A DNA stretch of 64,000 nt from JAIEPW01 sp964471915 (GTDB lineage: Bacteria; Acidobacteriota; Terriglobia; Bryobacterales; Bryobacteraceae). Position 1 is the first letter of the stretch. Each line of letters opens with the position of its first letter. This document shows, one piece after another, positions 7,627 through 14,540 of this stretch. The translations under genes and the position numbers were made by a program. Location of the stretch: positions 1-64,000 of the forward strand of contig CAYYID010000010.1 of assembly GCA_964471915.1 (NCBI GenBank), in the 5' to 3' direction. A model generated the notes under the pieces. The model was not told where the DNA came from and made no database searches. It saw only the letters and a program-made list of their open reading frames with translations.

Positions 7627-8941
7627 TCCGCAAGACTCCATTCGCCACCAGCAACGACAGGACCCCGGCGAAGCCCGGCAACTCCACCGGCTGCGCCCCT
7701 CGGTTATAAGCCTCGAACAAATCCGGCACCTGCGAGAACTCCGGCGCCAGTTCCACCAGCCGCACCAGGTCCACCCCCTGCACGAACTCGAGCCCGGCCG
7801 GCAGCCCGGGCGCCGCCAGCGCCTCCCGCGGCACGATCTCGTTCCCCGCGATCCCCGCCCGGACCTCCTTGCCCACGCCCGGGCCCGGCCGCAGCCGGAT
7901 CGACGGCGCGTTCCGCAGCGTCTCCCAGGCCTCGGCCAGATCCGCCTGCCGGTAGAACGGTTCCTCGGCCTGCGCCGCGCGTTCCCCGAAGAACTCGTGC
8001 TCGCCCGCCTGCGCAAAATACGGCGCGGTCCGCCGCTCCAGGTTCTGGAACACTTGCCCCTCCCGCTCCTCGTAGTACCCGAGCGCCAGTTCCCGCCGTT
8101 CCGGATACCGGATGCACGTGTGCACCACCACCGCCGCCAGCCAGGCCGATCCCATGGCTTTGCGCACGCCGTACGACGACAGCGGATCCACCGCGCTCCC
8201 CGCGTCGCCCACGAGCAGGCACTGGCCGTCCACAAAGCGGGCGCTTGTATAGCTCGTCGCCTCGCAACCCCACACCGCGCCGGCGGGCGCCGCGTCCGCC
8301 AGCAGCGCCGCGAACGCCCCCGTCTTCCGCAACTCGGCCGTGTACGTGGCCTCGATCCCGTTCCCGCGCTCGAGCGCCGTCAGGTCGTAATCCACCATCA
8401 CCGCCACCTGCCGCGCCCCCGCGCTCCGCGGCGCCGACCACGCCCAACCGTCCCGGTAGCTCTCGATCCACGTATGCTCGGGATAGGCGAACCGGCCGGT
8501 CCACTCCCCGCACAGGCACACCGTCCGGCGTTCACCCATCCGGCGGACCGCCCGCCCCCGCACGCTCGCCCGGCCCGCACAGTCGAGCACCCAGTCGGCG
8601 GCGCCGTCCCCGGCCGTAACCCCCGCCGCGAATGCCAGTTCCCGCAGCCGCCGGTCGAACTCCGCCCGCGCCACGTGATACCCGGGCGCGTCCGCAAACC
8701 CCTCCACCCGCGGCTCCTCCGCGCCCCACCAGACCGCGTTCCCGGCGCTGCGCCCAAACCCGGCTTGATCCACCGCCTCCAGGATCCCCAGCAACTGCAA
8801 GTGCCGCCGGATGCTCGGCGGCAGGCTCTCCACCCGGCGCGCGGGAGCACCGGCGTCCGCCAGCCGGACCTCGTGTCCCCATTGCGCCAGCAGCCGCGCC
8901 GCTGTCGCACCCGCCGGACCCCCTCCGGTCACCTGGATCAT
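7619..8941 (-). CDS. qhpG: FAD-dependent monooxygenase (QhpG-like) for CTQ biogenesis
   Basis: 440-residue flavoprotein with an N-terminal dinucleotide-binding GGGPAG motif (6-11) and the downstream VGDAGSAVDPL motif of the flavin monooxygenase/tryptophan halogenase superfamily. It is probably QhpG, which hydroxylates the CTQ tryptophan of the cross-linked gamma precursor. The start is ATG 8941 or GTG 8944, both just after an AGGAGG site. It is the first gene of the cluster, divergent from a BON-domain gene 49 bases away. The family is clear from motifs. The QhpG role is from co-location with the other qhp genes. Confidence 0.87.
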   Translation of the reverse strand: MIQVTGGGPAGATAARLLAQWGHEVRLADAGAPARRVESLPPSIRRHLQLLGILEAVDQAGFGRSAGNAVWWGAEEPRVEGFADAPGYHVARAEFDRRLRELAFAAGVTAGDGAADWVLDCAGRASVRGRAVRRMGERRTVCLCGEWTGRFAYPEHTWIESYRDGWAWSAPRSAGARQVAVMVDYDLTALERGNGIEATYTAELRKTGAFAALLADAAPAGAVWGCEATSYTSARFVDGQCLLVGDAGSAVDPLSSYGVRKAMGSAWLAAVVVHTCIRYPERRELALGYYEEREGQVFQNLERRTAPYFAQAGEHEFFGERAAQAEEPFYRQADLAEAWETLRNAPSIRLRPGPGVGKEVRAGIAGNEIVPREALAAPGLPAGLEFVQGVDLVRLVELAPEFSQVPDLFEAYNRGAQPVELPGFAGVLSLLVANGVLRNE

Positions 8942-8990
8942 CACCCTCCTACCTTACCCGTATGCGACAATCCTCCTCGGAGTCTCCATT

Positions 8991-9614
8991 ATGCGAATGC
9001 GTTCCCTAGCCCTGCCGTTGATCATCACCGCCGCTGCTCTCGCGCAAGAATCCAGGACGCCCGAAATGCAGCGAGCAGATTACGACCGCGTCGCGAAGCT
9101 CGCTCGCTCCATCCAGAAAGAAGTCCTGCGCCTCACCGAGTACGGCGTCTTCGATGAGATCAGCTTCGGCATCAAAGGCTCCGCGGTGATCTTGCGCGGG
9201 TACGCCTCTCGCCCGATTCTGAAATCCGCCGCCGAAAACGTGGTTAAGAGAATCGAAGGCGTTTCCGACGTCATCAACGAGATCGAGGTCCTGCCGCTCT
9301 CGCCTAATGACGACCAAATCCGTCTGCGCACCTACATAGCGATCTACGGCAACACCGTGCTGCAGCGTTACAACCCCAACCGCGGCGCGCCCATCTTCCG
9401 GTCGATGACCATGCGTAACTTCGGCATCACCAACGATCCGCCCATCGGCTTTCACCCCATCCATATCATCGTGAAGAACGGTAACGTCACGCTCACCGGC
9501 ATGGTGGACAACGAAAGCGACCGCGCCATTGCCGAGATCACCGCCAACGGGGTTTCGGGGGTGTTCAGCGTCAAGAACGAACTCGGGGTGCCCGTCAAGA
9601 AGCCGAAGAAATAG
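8991..9614 (+). CDS. Exported BON-domain protein
   Basis: 207 residues from an ATG preceded by GGAG. A signal peptide covers about residues 1-19 (RMRSLALPLIITAAALA-Q). Two BON-type segments follow: VFDEISFGIKGSAVILRGYA...VEGVSDVINEIEV-like (about 45-100) and IHIIVKNGNVTLTGMVDN...GVFSVKNELGV (about 155-200). BON domains occur in periplasmic or outer-membrane proteins and are thought to bind lipids or envelope components. Transcribed away from the qhp locus, and its end overlaps the convergent next gene by 20 bases. Specific function unknown. Confidence 0.85.
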   Translation: MRMRSLALPLIITAAALAQESRTPEMQRADYDRVAKLARSIQKEVLRLTEYGVFDEISFGIKGSAVILRGYASRPILKSAAENVVKRIEGVSDVINEIEVLPLSPNDDQIRLRTYIAIYGNTVLQRYNPNRGAPIFRSMTMRNFGITNDPPIGFHPIHIIVKNGNVTLTGMVDNESDRAIAEITANGVSGVFSVKNELGVPVKKPKK

Positions 9615-10071
9615 GCCGGGCCGAGCCTGGGTTCAGCCTGCGCAGGATTTCGCGCGCCAGCTCGAGAATTGCGTCTGCCTCCGCGGGGGACGGCTCGCGC
9701 TTCACGGCCTCCGTCACCGCGGCGTCTTCGCCGTCCGTCTCCGCTAGGAACACCGTCCAACAGGTACCGCGAAAGCTGCCGTCCGCCTCGATGCGCCCGC
9801 CGATGCTCTCATGCCGCCAGCGCGCCGGACCTTCCCCTTCCTCTCGCAACGCTACGTGATCGTTCGCGGCGATGGGCGTTCCGCTTCCGTCCAGAGTCAC
9901 CAGGATGTGCCGGCCGCCCGCTGCTCCCGCCGAAAGCTCCACCGACAGCGCCTCCCAACCCGCAATGGGCGAGACGTCCACGGTGAGTTCCGCCGAGCCG
10001 ACGGGCCGCCGGCGAACCTCGGCCTCAGCCGGGAGCAACGCCAGCGGGTTCAGCCATTCCGGGAGGGCCAT
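9595..10071 (-). CDS. Hypothetical protein
   Basis: 158 residues from ATG 10071 (GTG 10074 is also possible). No signal peptide or membrane segment. The N-terminal part (MALPEWLNPLALLPAE) is followed by a beta-rich middle (VDVSPIAGWEALSVELSAG, ILVTLDGSG, FRGTCWTVFLAE) and an acidic helical tail (SPAEADAILELAREILRRL). It has no recognisable family. The tail end overlaps the convergent BON gene by 20 bases. Reading-frame integrity and third-position G/C support a real gene. Confidence 0.55.
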   Translation of the reverse strand: MALPEWLNPLALLPAEAEVRRRPVGSAELTVDVSPIAGWEALSVELSAGAAGGRHILVTLDGSGTPIAANDHVALREEGEGPARWRHESIGGRIEADGSFRGTCWTVFLAETDGEDAAVTEAVKREPSPAEADAILELAREILRRLNPGSARPISSAS

Positions 10072-10107
10072 CACTCTTAATGGACGTGCCGCCTCGCGGA
10101 AAGTCAG

Positions 10108-11379
10108 CTATTTGATCGCTTTGTCGAGCTTCACGATCAGCAACTGGCTCTTGAACCCCGTGTCCTTCAGCTCGCAGCCGATCCCCGCGAAGTCGCCGAC
10201 CCCGAAGTCGTTGTCGTTGACGACCGCGAGCGTGGAGCCGTCCAGCACGGCGATACCCTCGATCTTCTGCGGCCAGCCCTTGCGCGAATCCATCTCCAGG
10301 ATGAACTCTTTCGGCAGCGTCTTGACGCCGTTCTCGTCCAGTTGCGCCGCCGTCAACGACTCCAGGCTCGGCGACGTCGTCTCCGCGTCCCACTTGCTGC
10401 GCAGAATGTTCGTGGCCCCTTGGAGATCCACCTTGTAGATCTTGGCCACCAGGTCCGTGCGCTCGAGCACCAGCATGTACCGGTCGTTCAACACAACGAG
10501 TCCGGAAACCTTGAGATCGCGCGGCCGCGCGCCCGGCTCGTATTCACTCGCGGGCTGGAACCGGTAAACCCATTCCCCCGAGGCCGCCTCGTTCCGCAGG
10601 TCGAATCCGAGAATCCGCGTATTCAGCGACTCGTTGCCGGTCGCGGCGTTCGGATTCTGCAGCGGGCTCTGCAGGGCGGCGTAGACCGTTCTCTGGTCGC
10701 CGCTCACCGCAATGTCTTCGAAGCCGCGATTCGAAGTCCGGCGCGAGTAGATCGACGGCAACACCCCGACCGATTGGTACTGCGTCGAGTCGTTCGCCAG
10801 CCCGCGCGGCTGGAAGCGCTTCTCCACGACCCCGCGCGAATTCGCTTTCAGAATCGACGGCCCATACTCGTCCACCATCCAGAACGAGCCGTCCCGCAGG
10901 CGCACGATCCCCTCCGTGTCCAGCCCGTTCGGATTGAACGGCAGGCGCACCGTCGCCGTGCAATCGTAGGGAGCTTCGTCGCGCGCCGCGTTCGACACGC
11001 CCGTGACGCCCTTGCCGTTCAACCCGGTCAGCGGAATGGCTTGCGCCACTTCGAACTTGTTATCCACCGCCACCACCTGCAGGATGAACGGGGTGAACTC
11101 GGGCACGGGAAACGTCCGGCGATTCACTCCACTCACCGGCACCTGCCCGTTCGGTCCGCGGTCGGTGACCATCCAGAAGACGTTCGGTTCAGCCGGGTCG
11201 TGCCACAAGCCGCTCCCGATGCCGCCGAGTTTCACGCCCCGGTCGTTGACATCGACGCCCATCCGCGACAACAGGATCTGCCCCAGCGGGACCTCGCCCA
11301 ACTGATAGCGTGCCTGCACCGTGCCGCTTTGAGCAAGAACCAGCGCGGCTGCCCCAACTCCCAGCCATAGTAATCTCAT
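10108..11379 (-). CDS. Esterase-like activity of phytase family protein, exported
   Basis: 423 residues from an ATG preceded by AAGGAG nine bases upstream; the longer in-frame start lacks a signal peptide. Signal peptide about residues 1-17. The body has the phytase-like propeller pattern of the PF13449 family: FWMVTDRGPNG, NGLDTEGIVRLRDGSFWMVDEYGPSI, GFEDIAVSGDQRTVYAALQSPL and IEGIAVLDGSTLAVVNDNDFGV. Such proteins are periplasmic or secreted. Substrates are uncharacterised and need not include phytate. The gene ends 34 bases before the next minus-strand ORF and starts about 100 bases from selC. Confidence 0.85.
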   Translation of the reverse strand: MRLLWLGVGAAALVLAQSGTVQARYQLGEVPLGQILLSRMGVDVNDRGVKLGGIGSGLWHDPAEPNVFWMVTDRGPNGQVPVSGVNRRTFPVPEFTPFILQVVAVDNKFEVAQAIPLTGLNGKGVTGVSNAARDEAPYDCTATVRLPFNPNGLDTEGIVRLRDGSFWMVDEYGPSILKANSRGVVEKRFQPRGLANDSTQYQSVGVLPSIYSRRTSNRGFEDIAVSGDQRTVYAALQSPLQNPNAATGNESLNTRILGFDLRNEAASGEWVYRFQPASEYEPGARPRDLKVSGLVVLNDRYMLVLERTDLVAKIYKVDLQGATNILRSKWDAETTSPSLESLTAAQLDENGVKTLPKEFILEMDSRKGWPQKIEGIAVLDGSTLAVVNDNDFGVGDFAGIGCELKDTGFKSQLLIVKLDKAIK

Positions 11380-11479
11380 TCCGATCGTCTCCTTAGACCG
11401 ATCAGCATCCCATGGAGCGGCGGCCGGGGCATGAACATCCGATGCCAAGTTAATGACAAATCAATAACCTGGAAGGCCG

Positions 11480-11574
11480 TGGCGGAAGCTAGTGGGAGTC
11501 GAACCCACCAGCGACGCTGAGCGCCGCTCACTGGTTTTGAAGACCAGGCCCTGCACCGGCAGAATTTAGCTTCC
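11480..11574 (-). tRNA. selC: tRNA-Sec, anticodon UCA
   Basis: Read on the minus strand it folds as a selenocysteine tRNA. There is an 8-bp acceptor stem (GGAAGCTA with TAGCTTCC), a 6-bp D stem with two G-U pairs, an anticodon stem CTGGT/ACCAG enclosing CTTCAAA (anticodon TCA), a long variable arm (about 18 bases) and a T arm GTGGG-TTCGACT-CCCAC. Discriminator G and encoded CCA occupy 11483-11480. The 8-bp acceptor and 6-bp D stem distinguish tRNA-Sec from tRNA-Ser and from suppressor tRNAs. It shows that UGA can be read as Sec. No selA, selB or selD lies in the window. Confidence 0.97.
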
Positions 11575-11604
11575 GCAGCCGATTCTAGCAGCCATGCTAT
11601 TCTG

Positions 11605-13122
11605 ATGGCGTTTTCCATGTCGCTGCAGCGCCTTCCTCGAATTTGCATTGCCATGGGCTTCCCGGACGTTCCGGCCCTGCTGGCGCATGCGGACCGTGAG
11701 GTCGAAGCCGGGGAGAGCTTCCTCGAGTTCCGGCTCGACTATCTCCCCAAGCCGGAGCAAGGCATCGCGGCGATTTCCACCTTCCTGGCCAAGCATCCTG
11801 AATGCACGGTGATGGCGACGTGCCGCCGCCATCAGAACCACGGCAAGTTCACCGGCTCCGTCGAAGAAGAGATCCGCATCCTGAACGCGGCCATTGACGC
11901 CGGCGCGCGCGCCGTCGATATCGAAATCGAAAGCGCCGAAAACGCGGTCACCAAGGTCGCCGCCCTGCGCGCCCGCGCCATGGTGTTGCTCTCGTACCAC
12001 AACTGGAGCGGCACGCCGGCCATGGAGAGCCTGGTGCGCCGCATGATGAAGGTCTCCGCCGACGGCTATAAGATCGTCACCACCGCGCGCAAGCCGTCCG
12101 ACAACTTCCGCGTGCTCTCGCTCGCCCGCGCCCACGTCAAGCAGCCGATGGTCGTGCTCGCCATGGGCGAGACCGGCTTCCCGTCGCGCGTCCTGTCTCC
12201 GGTGTTCGGCGGACTCTACACCTACGCCGCCCCGAACGCCGCCGAAGGCACCGCCACCGGCCAGGTGGCCGCGAAGATCCTGCGCAATCTCTACCGCGTC
12301 GACCGCCTGGGTAAGAACGCCAAGGTCTACGGCGTCATTGCGGACCCGGTGCGCCATTCCATCTCGCCCGCAGTTCACAACCGCGCCTTCCAGGCCCGCC
12401 GGATCGACGCGGTGTACGTCCCCTTGCTGGTGAAGCCGCCCCAGCTCAAGGACCTGCTCACGCTGGCCGAGCGGCTGCCGCTCGCCGGCTTCAGCGTCAC
12501 GCTGCCGCACAAGCAGAAAATCCTGCGCTACCTCGACGCCGTGGAACCGCTGGCCAAGCGCATCGGCGCCGTGAACACGGTGTGGAAGAAAGCCGGCCGC
12601 TGGCGCGGCGACAATACCGACGCCGAAGGCATCCTGCGGCCCCTGGCGAAGCACATCCGCCCGGCCAAGGCTTCGGTGCTCATCGCCGGCAACGGCGGCG
12701 CGGCCCGCACTGCCGCTTACACGCTTGCCGAAGCAGGCGCCAAGGTCTCCATCGCCGGCCGCAACGTCGACCGCGTGCGCGCCCTGGCCAAAGCCACCGA
12801 TGCCACGCCTCTCTCCCGCGAACAGGCCGCCGCGGCCAGCTTCGACGTGGTGATCCACGCCACGCCGCTGGGCATGTTCCCGCATGTCGACCAGTGCTTT
12901 TTCACGGACCGGATTCCCGCCGAGATCGTCTTCGACATGGTTTATAACCCGTTGGATACGAAGCTGATCCAACGCGCGCGCTCCGAGGGCAAGACGGTCA
13001 TTCCGGGGCTCGAGATGTTCCTCCACCAGGCTGCGCGCCAGTTCGAGATCTGGACCGGCGACTCCGCCCCGCGCCCGGTGATGGAGCGCGCCGCGCTCGA
13101 AGCCCTCGGCCATGGCCACTAA
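11605..13122 (+). CDS. aroDE: Bifunctional 3-dehydroquinate dehydratase / shikimate dehydrogenase
   Basis: 505-residue fusion for steps 3 and 4 of the shikimate pathway. Residues 8-232 are a type I dehydroquinase, with Schiff-base Lys in GYKIVTT (K156) and general base His in YHNW (H132). Residues 238-505 are shikimate dehydrogenase, with substrate motif SISPAVHN (252-259), catalytic Lys in TLPHK (K303), Asp in GDNTD (339) and NADP loop GNGGAA (362-367). Separate enzymes are the rule in bacteria; fusions of this order are known from plants, chlamydiae and some planctomycetes and acidobacteria. The start could instead be ATG 11617. It is divergent from selC, 30 bases away. Confidence 0.95.
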   Translation: MAFSMSLQRLPRICIAMGFPDVPALLAHADREVEAGESFLEFRLDYLPKPEQGIAAISTFLAKHPECTVMATCRRHQNHGKFTGSVEEEIRILNAAIDAGARAVDIEIESAENAVTKVAALRARAMVLLSYHNWSGTPAMESLVRRMMKVSADGYKIVTTARKPSDNFRVLSLARAHVKQPMVVLAMGETGFPSRVLSPVFGGLYTYAAPNAAEGTATGQVAAKILRNLYRVDRLGKNAKVYGVIADPVRHSISPAVHNRAFQARRIDAVYVPLLVKPPQLKDLLTLAERLPLAGFSVTLPHKQKILRYLDAVEPLAKRIGAVNTVWKKAGRWRGDNTDAEGILRPLAKHIRPAKASVLIAGNGGAARTAAYTLAEAGAKVSIAGRNVDRVRALAKATDATPLSREQAAAASFDVVIHATPLGMFPHVDQCFFTDRIPAEIVFDMVYNPLDTKLIQRARSEGKTVIPGLEMFLHQAARQFEIWTGDSAPRPVMERAALEALGHGH

Positions 13123-13162
13123 GCGCGAACGGCGAACGGGGAGCGCGAACGGCGAACGGGGG
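13123..13162 (+). repeat. Tandem duplicate of a 20-bp unit after aroDE
   Basis: Two head-to-tail copies of GCGCGAACGGCGAACGGGGR (13123-13142 and 13143-13162) begin directly after the aroDE stop codon. They differ only at the last base. The unit itself contains an internal GCGAACGG/GCGAACGGGG echo. Confidence 0.85.
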
Positions 13163-13185
13163 CAGTTCGGGGCAGGCCCCGTTCG
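13153..13185 (+). terminator. Hairpin after aroDE, possible terminator
   Basis: Arms CGAACGGGG (13153-13161) and CCCCGTTCG (13177-13185) are perfectly complementary over nine pairs with a 15-base loop. The left arm is built from the second repeat copy. There is no T-run after it, so an intrinsic terminator is only a possibility. Confidence 0.45.
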
Positions 13186-13280
13186 CTGGAGCCTTGCCGC
13201 TAACGCTATTGTTTTCTCAGGGCTGCGGGGAGTTTCCGCCGGATACACCCCAGGGGAATATCGACTTCTTCTCCGAATTA

Positions 13281-13317
13281 GTTGACAAAGTCAACTAATT
13301 TAGTTGACTTTGTCAAC
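13281..13317. promoter_or_regulatory. Double MexR/MarR-like operator palindrome without an adjacent promoter
   Basis: Two palindromes GTTGACAAAGTCAAC (13281-13295) and GTTGACTTTGTCAAC (13303-13317) each fit GTTGA-N5-TCAAC, the pattern recalled for MexR. Their centres are 22 bases apart, two helical turns. The whole 37-base segment is itself an inverted repeat of two 18-base arms around one T. It is strikingly A/T-rich in this G/C-rich context and lies between the ends of two convergent genes. No regulator gene or clear -10 box is next to it. Confidence 0.7.
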
Positions 13318-13323
13318 CATTCG

Positions 13324-14469
13324 CTACCGATCGAGCTGCTTCTTCGCCTCGGCTGCCGAGTCCGAATCCGGCGCCGTCCGGATCGCCGCCCGGTATGCCG
13401 CGACCGCTTCCGCGCGGTTGCCGCGCAATTCCTGCACGCGCCCGCGCCGCACCCAGGCCTGCGCGGTCACCCGGGCGTCCCCCGCGGCCGACGCATCCAG
13501 TCGCGCCAGGGTCTCGAGCGCAGCGTCCAGCTTGCCAGTCGCGATCTCGACATCGGCCTTCAGCGCGAGCGTCTTCGCCGGCGCCAGCGCCGCGTACCGG
13601 CCCTCCTGACCCATCCCGGCTTCGAGAATCGCGAACTCCCGCGCGGCGTCCGCGGGCCGGTCCGTCAGCAGCAGCAGCCGGACGTACTCCATCCGGTACA
13701 GGTAGTTTTGGGGATAATCCGCCGCCAGTTGCGCCATGATTGGCACGGCGCGGGTGTACTGCTTCTCGCGGCGCAGGAACATGGCCAGAATCACCCGCGC
13801 TTCGGTGCGCACGCCCCGGCCCTCGCGGGTGACGCGCTCGATCTCGCGCAGGCCGCCGTCCTTATCGCCGCGAAAGCCTGCCAGGAACGCGAGTGGTTTC
13901 ATCCACCCGGGCAGGCTGCCGACCACGAAGTCGTGCACCGCGGGCAGCAGGCGCGCGTCGTTAAAGGATGCGTCGGTCTCCAGCACGCGCTGGTGGTACT
14001 TGCGGCTGGCCGTGCCGCCGCCCAGGGCGTCGCGCCAGTTCTTCTTGATCAGCCAGGCGTACGCCGCGCGGTGGACCTGCGCGACGCCGAGCGTGTAAAG
14101 CGCCTCGACGTCGCGGGGATTGGCGCGCAGCCGGGCTTCGCTGAGCTCCAGCGACTTGCGGAGCGCCGTCTCGAACCGCTGCTGTTCCTCCGGAGTGAAC
14201 ACCACGTTGCCGCGTTGCCGGAACCCGGCGAGATCCAGCGCCAGGCTGGAACTCAAGGCGCCGGAGAGGAACAGCCGCCGGTAGAGCAACGTGTAGGCGA
14301 CGAAGTTGTGGACCCCCGGGTCGTCGGGGGTCGTCCGCAACTGCTGGTCCAGCGCGGCCAGGGCGGCGTCGTAGCGCAGGTTATAGAAGTGCGCGAAAGC
14401 CGGCGACTGGGACCAATCCGCGCCCCAGGCGGCGACCGCCAAACATCCGGCGATCCAGCACCGCATCAT
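13324..14469 (-). CDS. Exported TPR-repeat protein
   Basis: 381 residues from tandem ATGs (14469 or 14466); the longer frame upstream crosses the receptor terminator and is rejected. Signal peptide about 1-16 (RCWIAGCLAVAAWGA). The rest is helical with TPR-like repeats, for example PRDVEALYTLGVAQVHRAAYAWL, PQNYLYRMEYVRLLLLTDRPADAA and the C-terminal VTAQAWVRRGRVQELRGNRAEAVAAYRAAIRTAPDS in part. Likely periplasmic scaffold. It follows the Oar-like receptor gene but is separated from it by a terminator. No enzymatic motif. Confidence 0.8.
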   Translation of the reverse strand: MMRCWIAGCLAVAAWGADWSQSPAFAHFYNLRYDAALAALDQQLRTTPDDPGVHNFVAYTLLYRRLFLSGALSSSLALDLAGFRQRGNVVFTPEEQQRFETALRKSLELSEARLRANPRDVEALYTLGVAQVHRAAYAWLIKKNWRDALGGGTASRKYHQRVLETDASFNDARLLPAVHDFVVGSLPGWMKPLAFLAGFRGDKDGGLREIERVTREGRGVRTEARVILAMFLRREKQYTRAVPIMAQLAADYPQNYLYRMEYVRLLLLTDRPADAAREFAILEAGMGQEGRYAALAPAKTLALKADVEIATGKLDAALETLARLDASAAGDARVTAQAWVRRGRVQELRGNRAEAVAAYRAAIRTAPDSDSAAEAKKQLDR

Positions 14470-14494
14470 AAGATTCAGTATCGCGAAAAGCAAA

Positions 14495-14521
14495 AGGGCC
14501 GGCGCACCAGGCGCCGGCCCT
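14495..14521 (-). terminator. Rho-independent terminator of the first TonB-dependent receptor gene
   Basis: Perfect 11-bp arms AGGGCCGGCGC and GCGCCGGCCCT around a five-base loop. On the minus strand it is followed by TTTTGCTTTT. It lies 20 bases after the receptor stop codon. Confidence 0.9.
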
Positions 14522-14540
14522 CTGCTTCGATCCCCGGAGA

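Noticed and set aside
11480..13122. Genomic island integrated at selC
   Set aside because: selC is a classic integration site, but no integrase gene or duplicated tRNA 3' end is visible, and aroDE directly beside it is a core gene.
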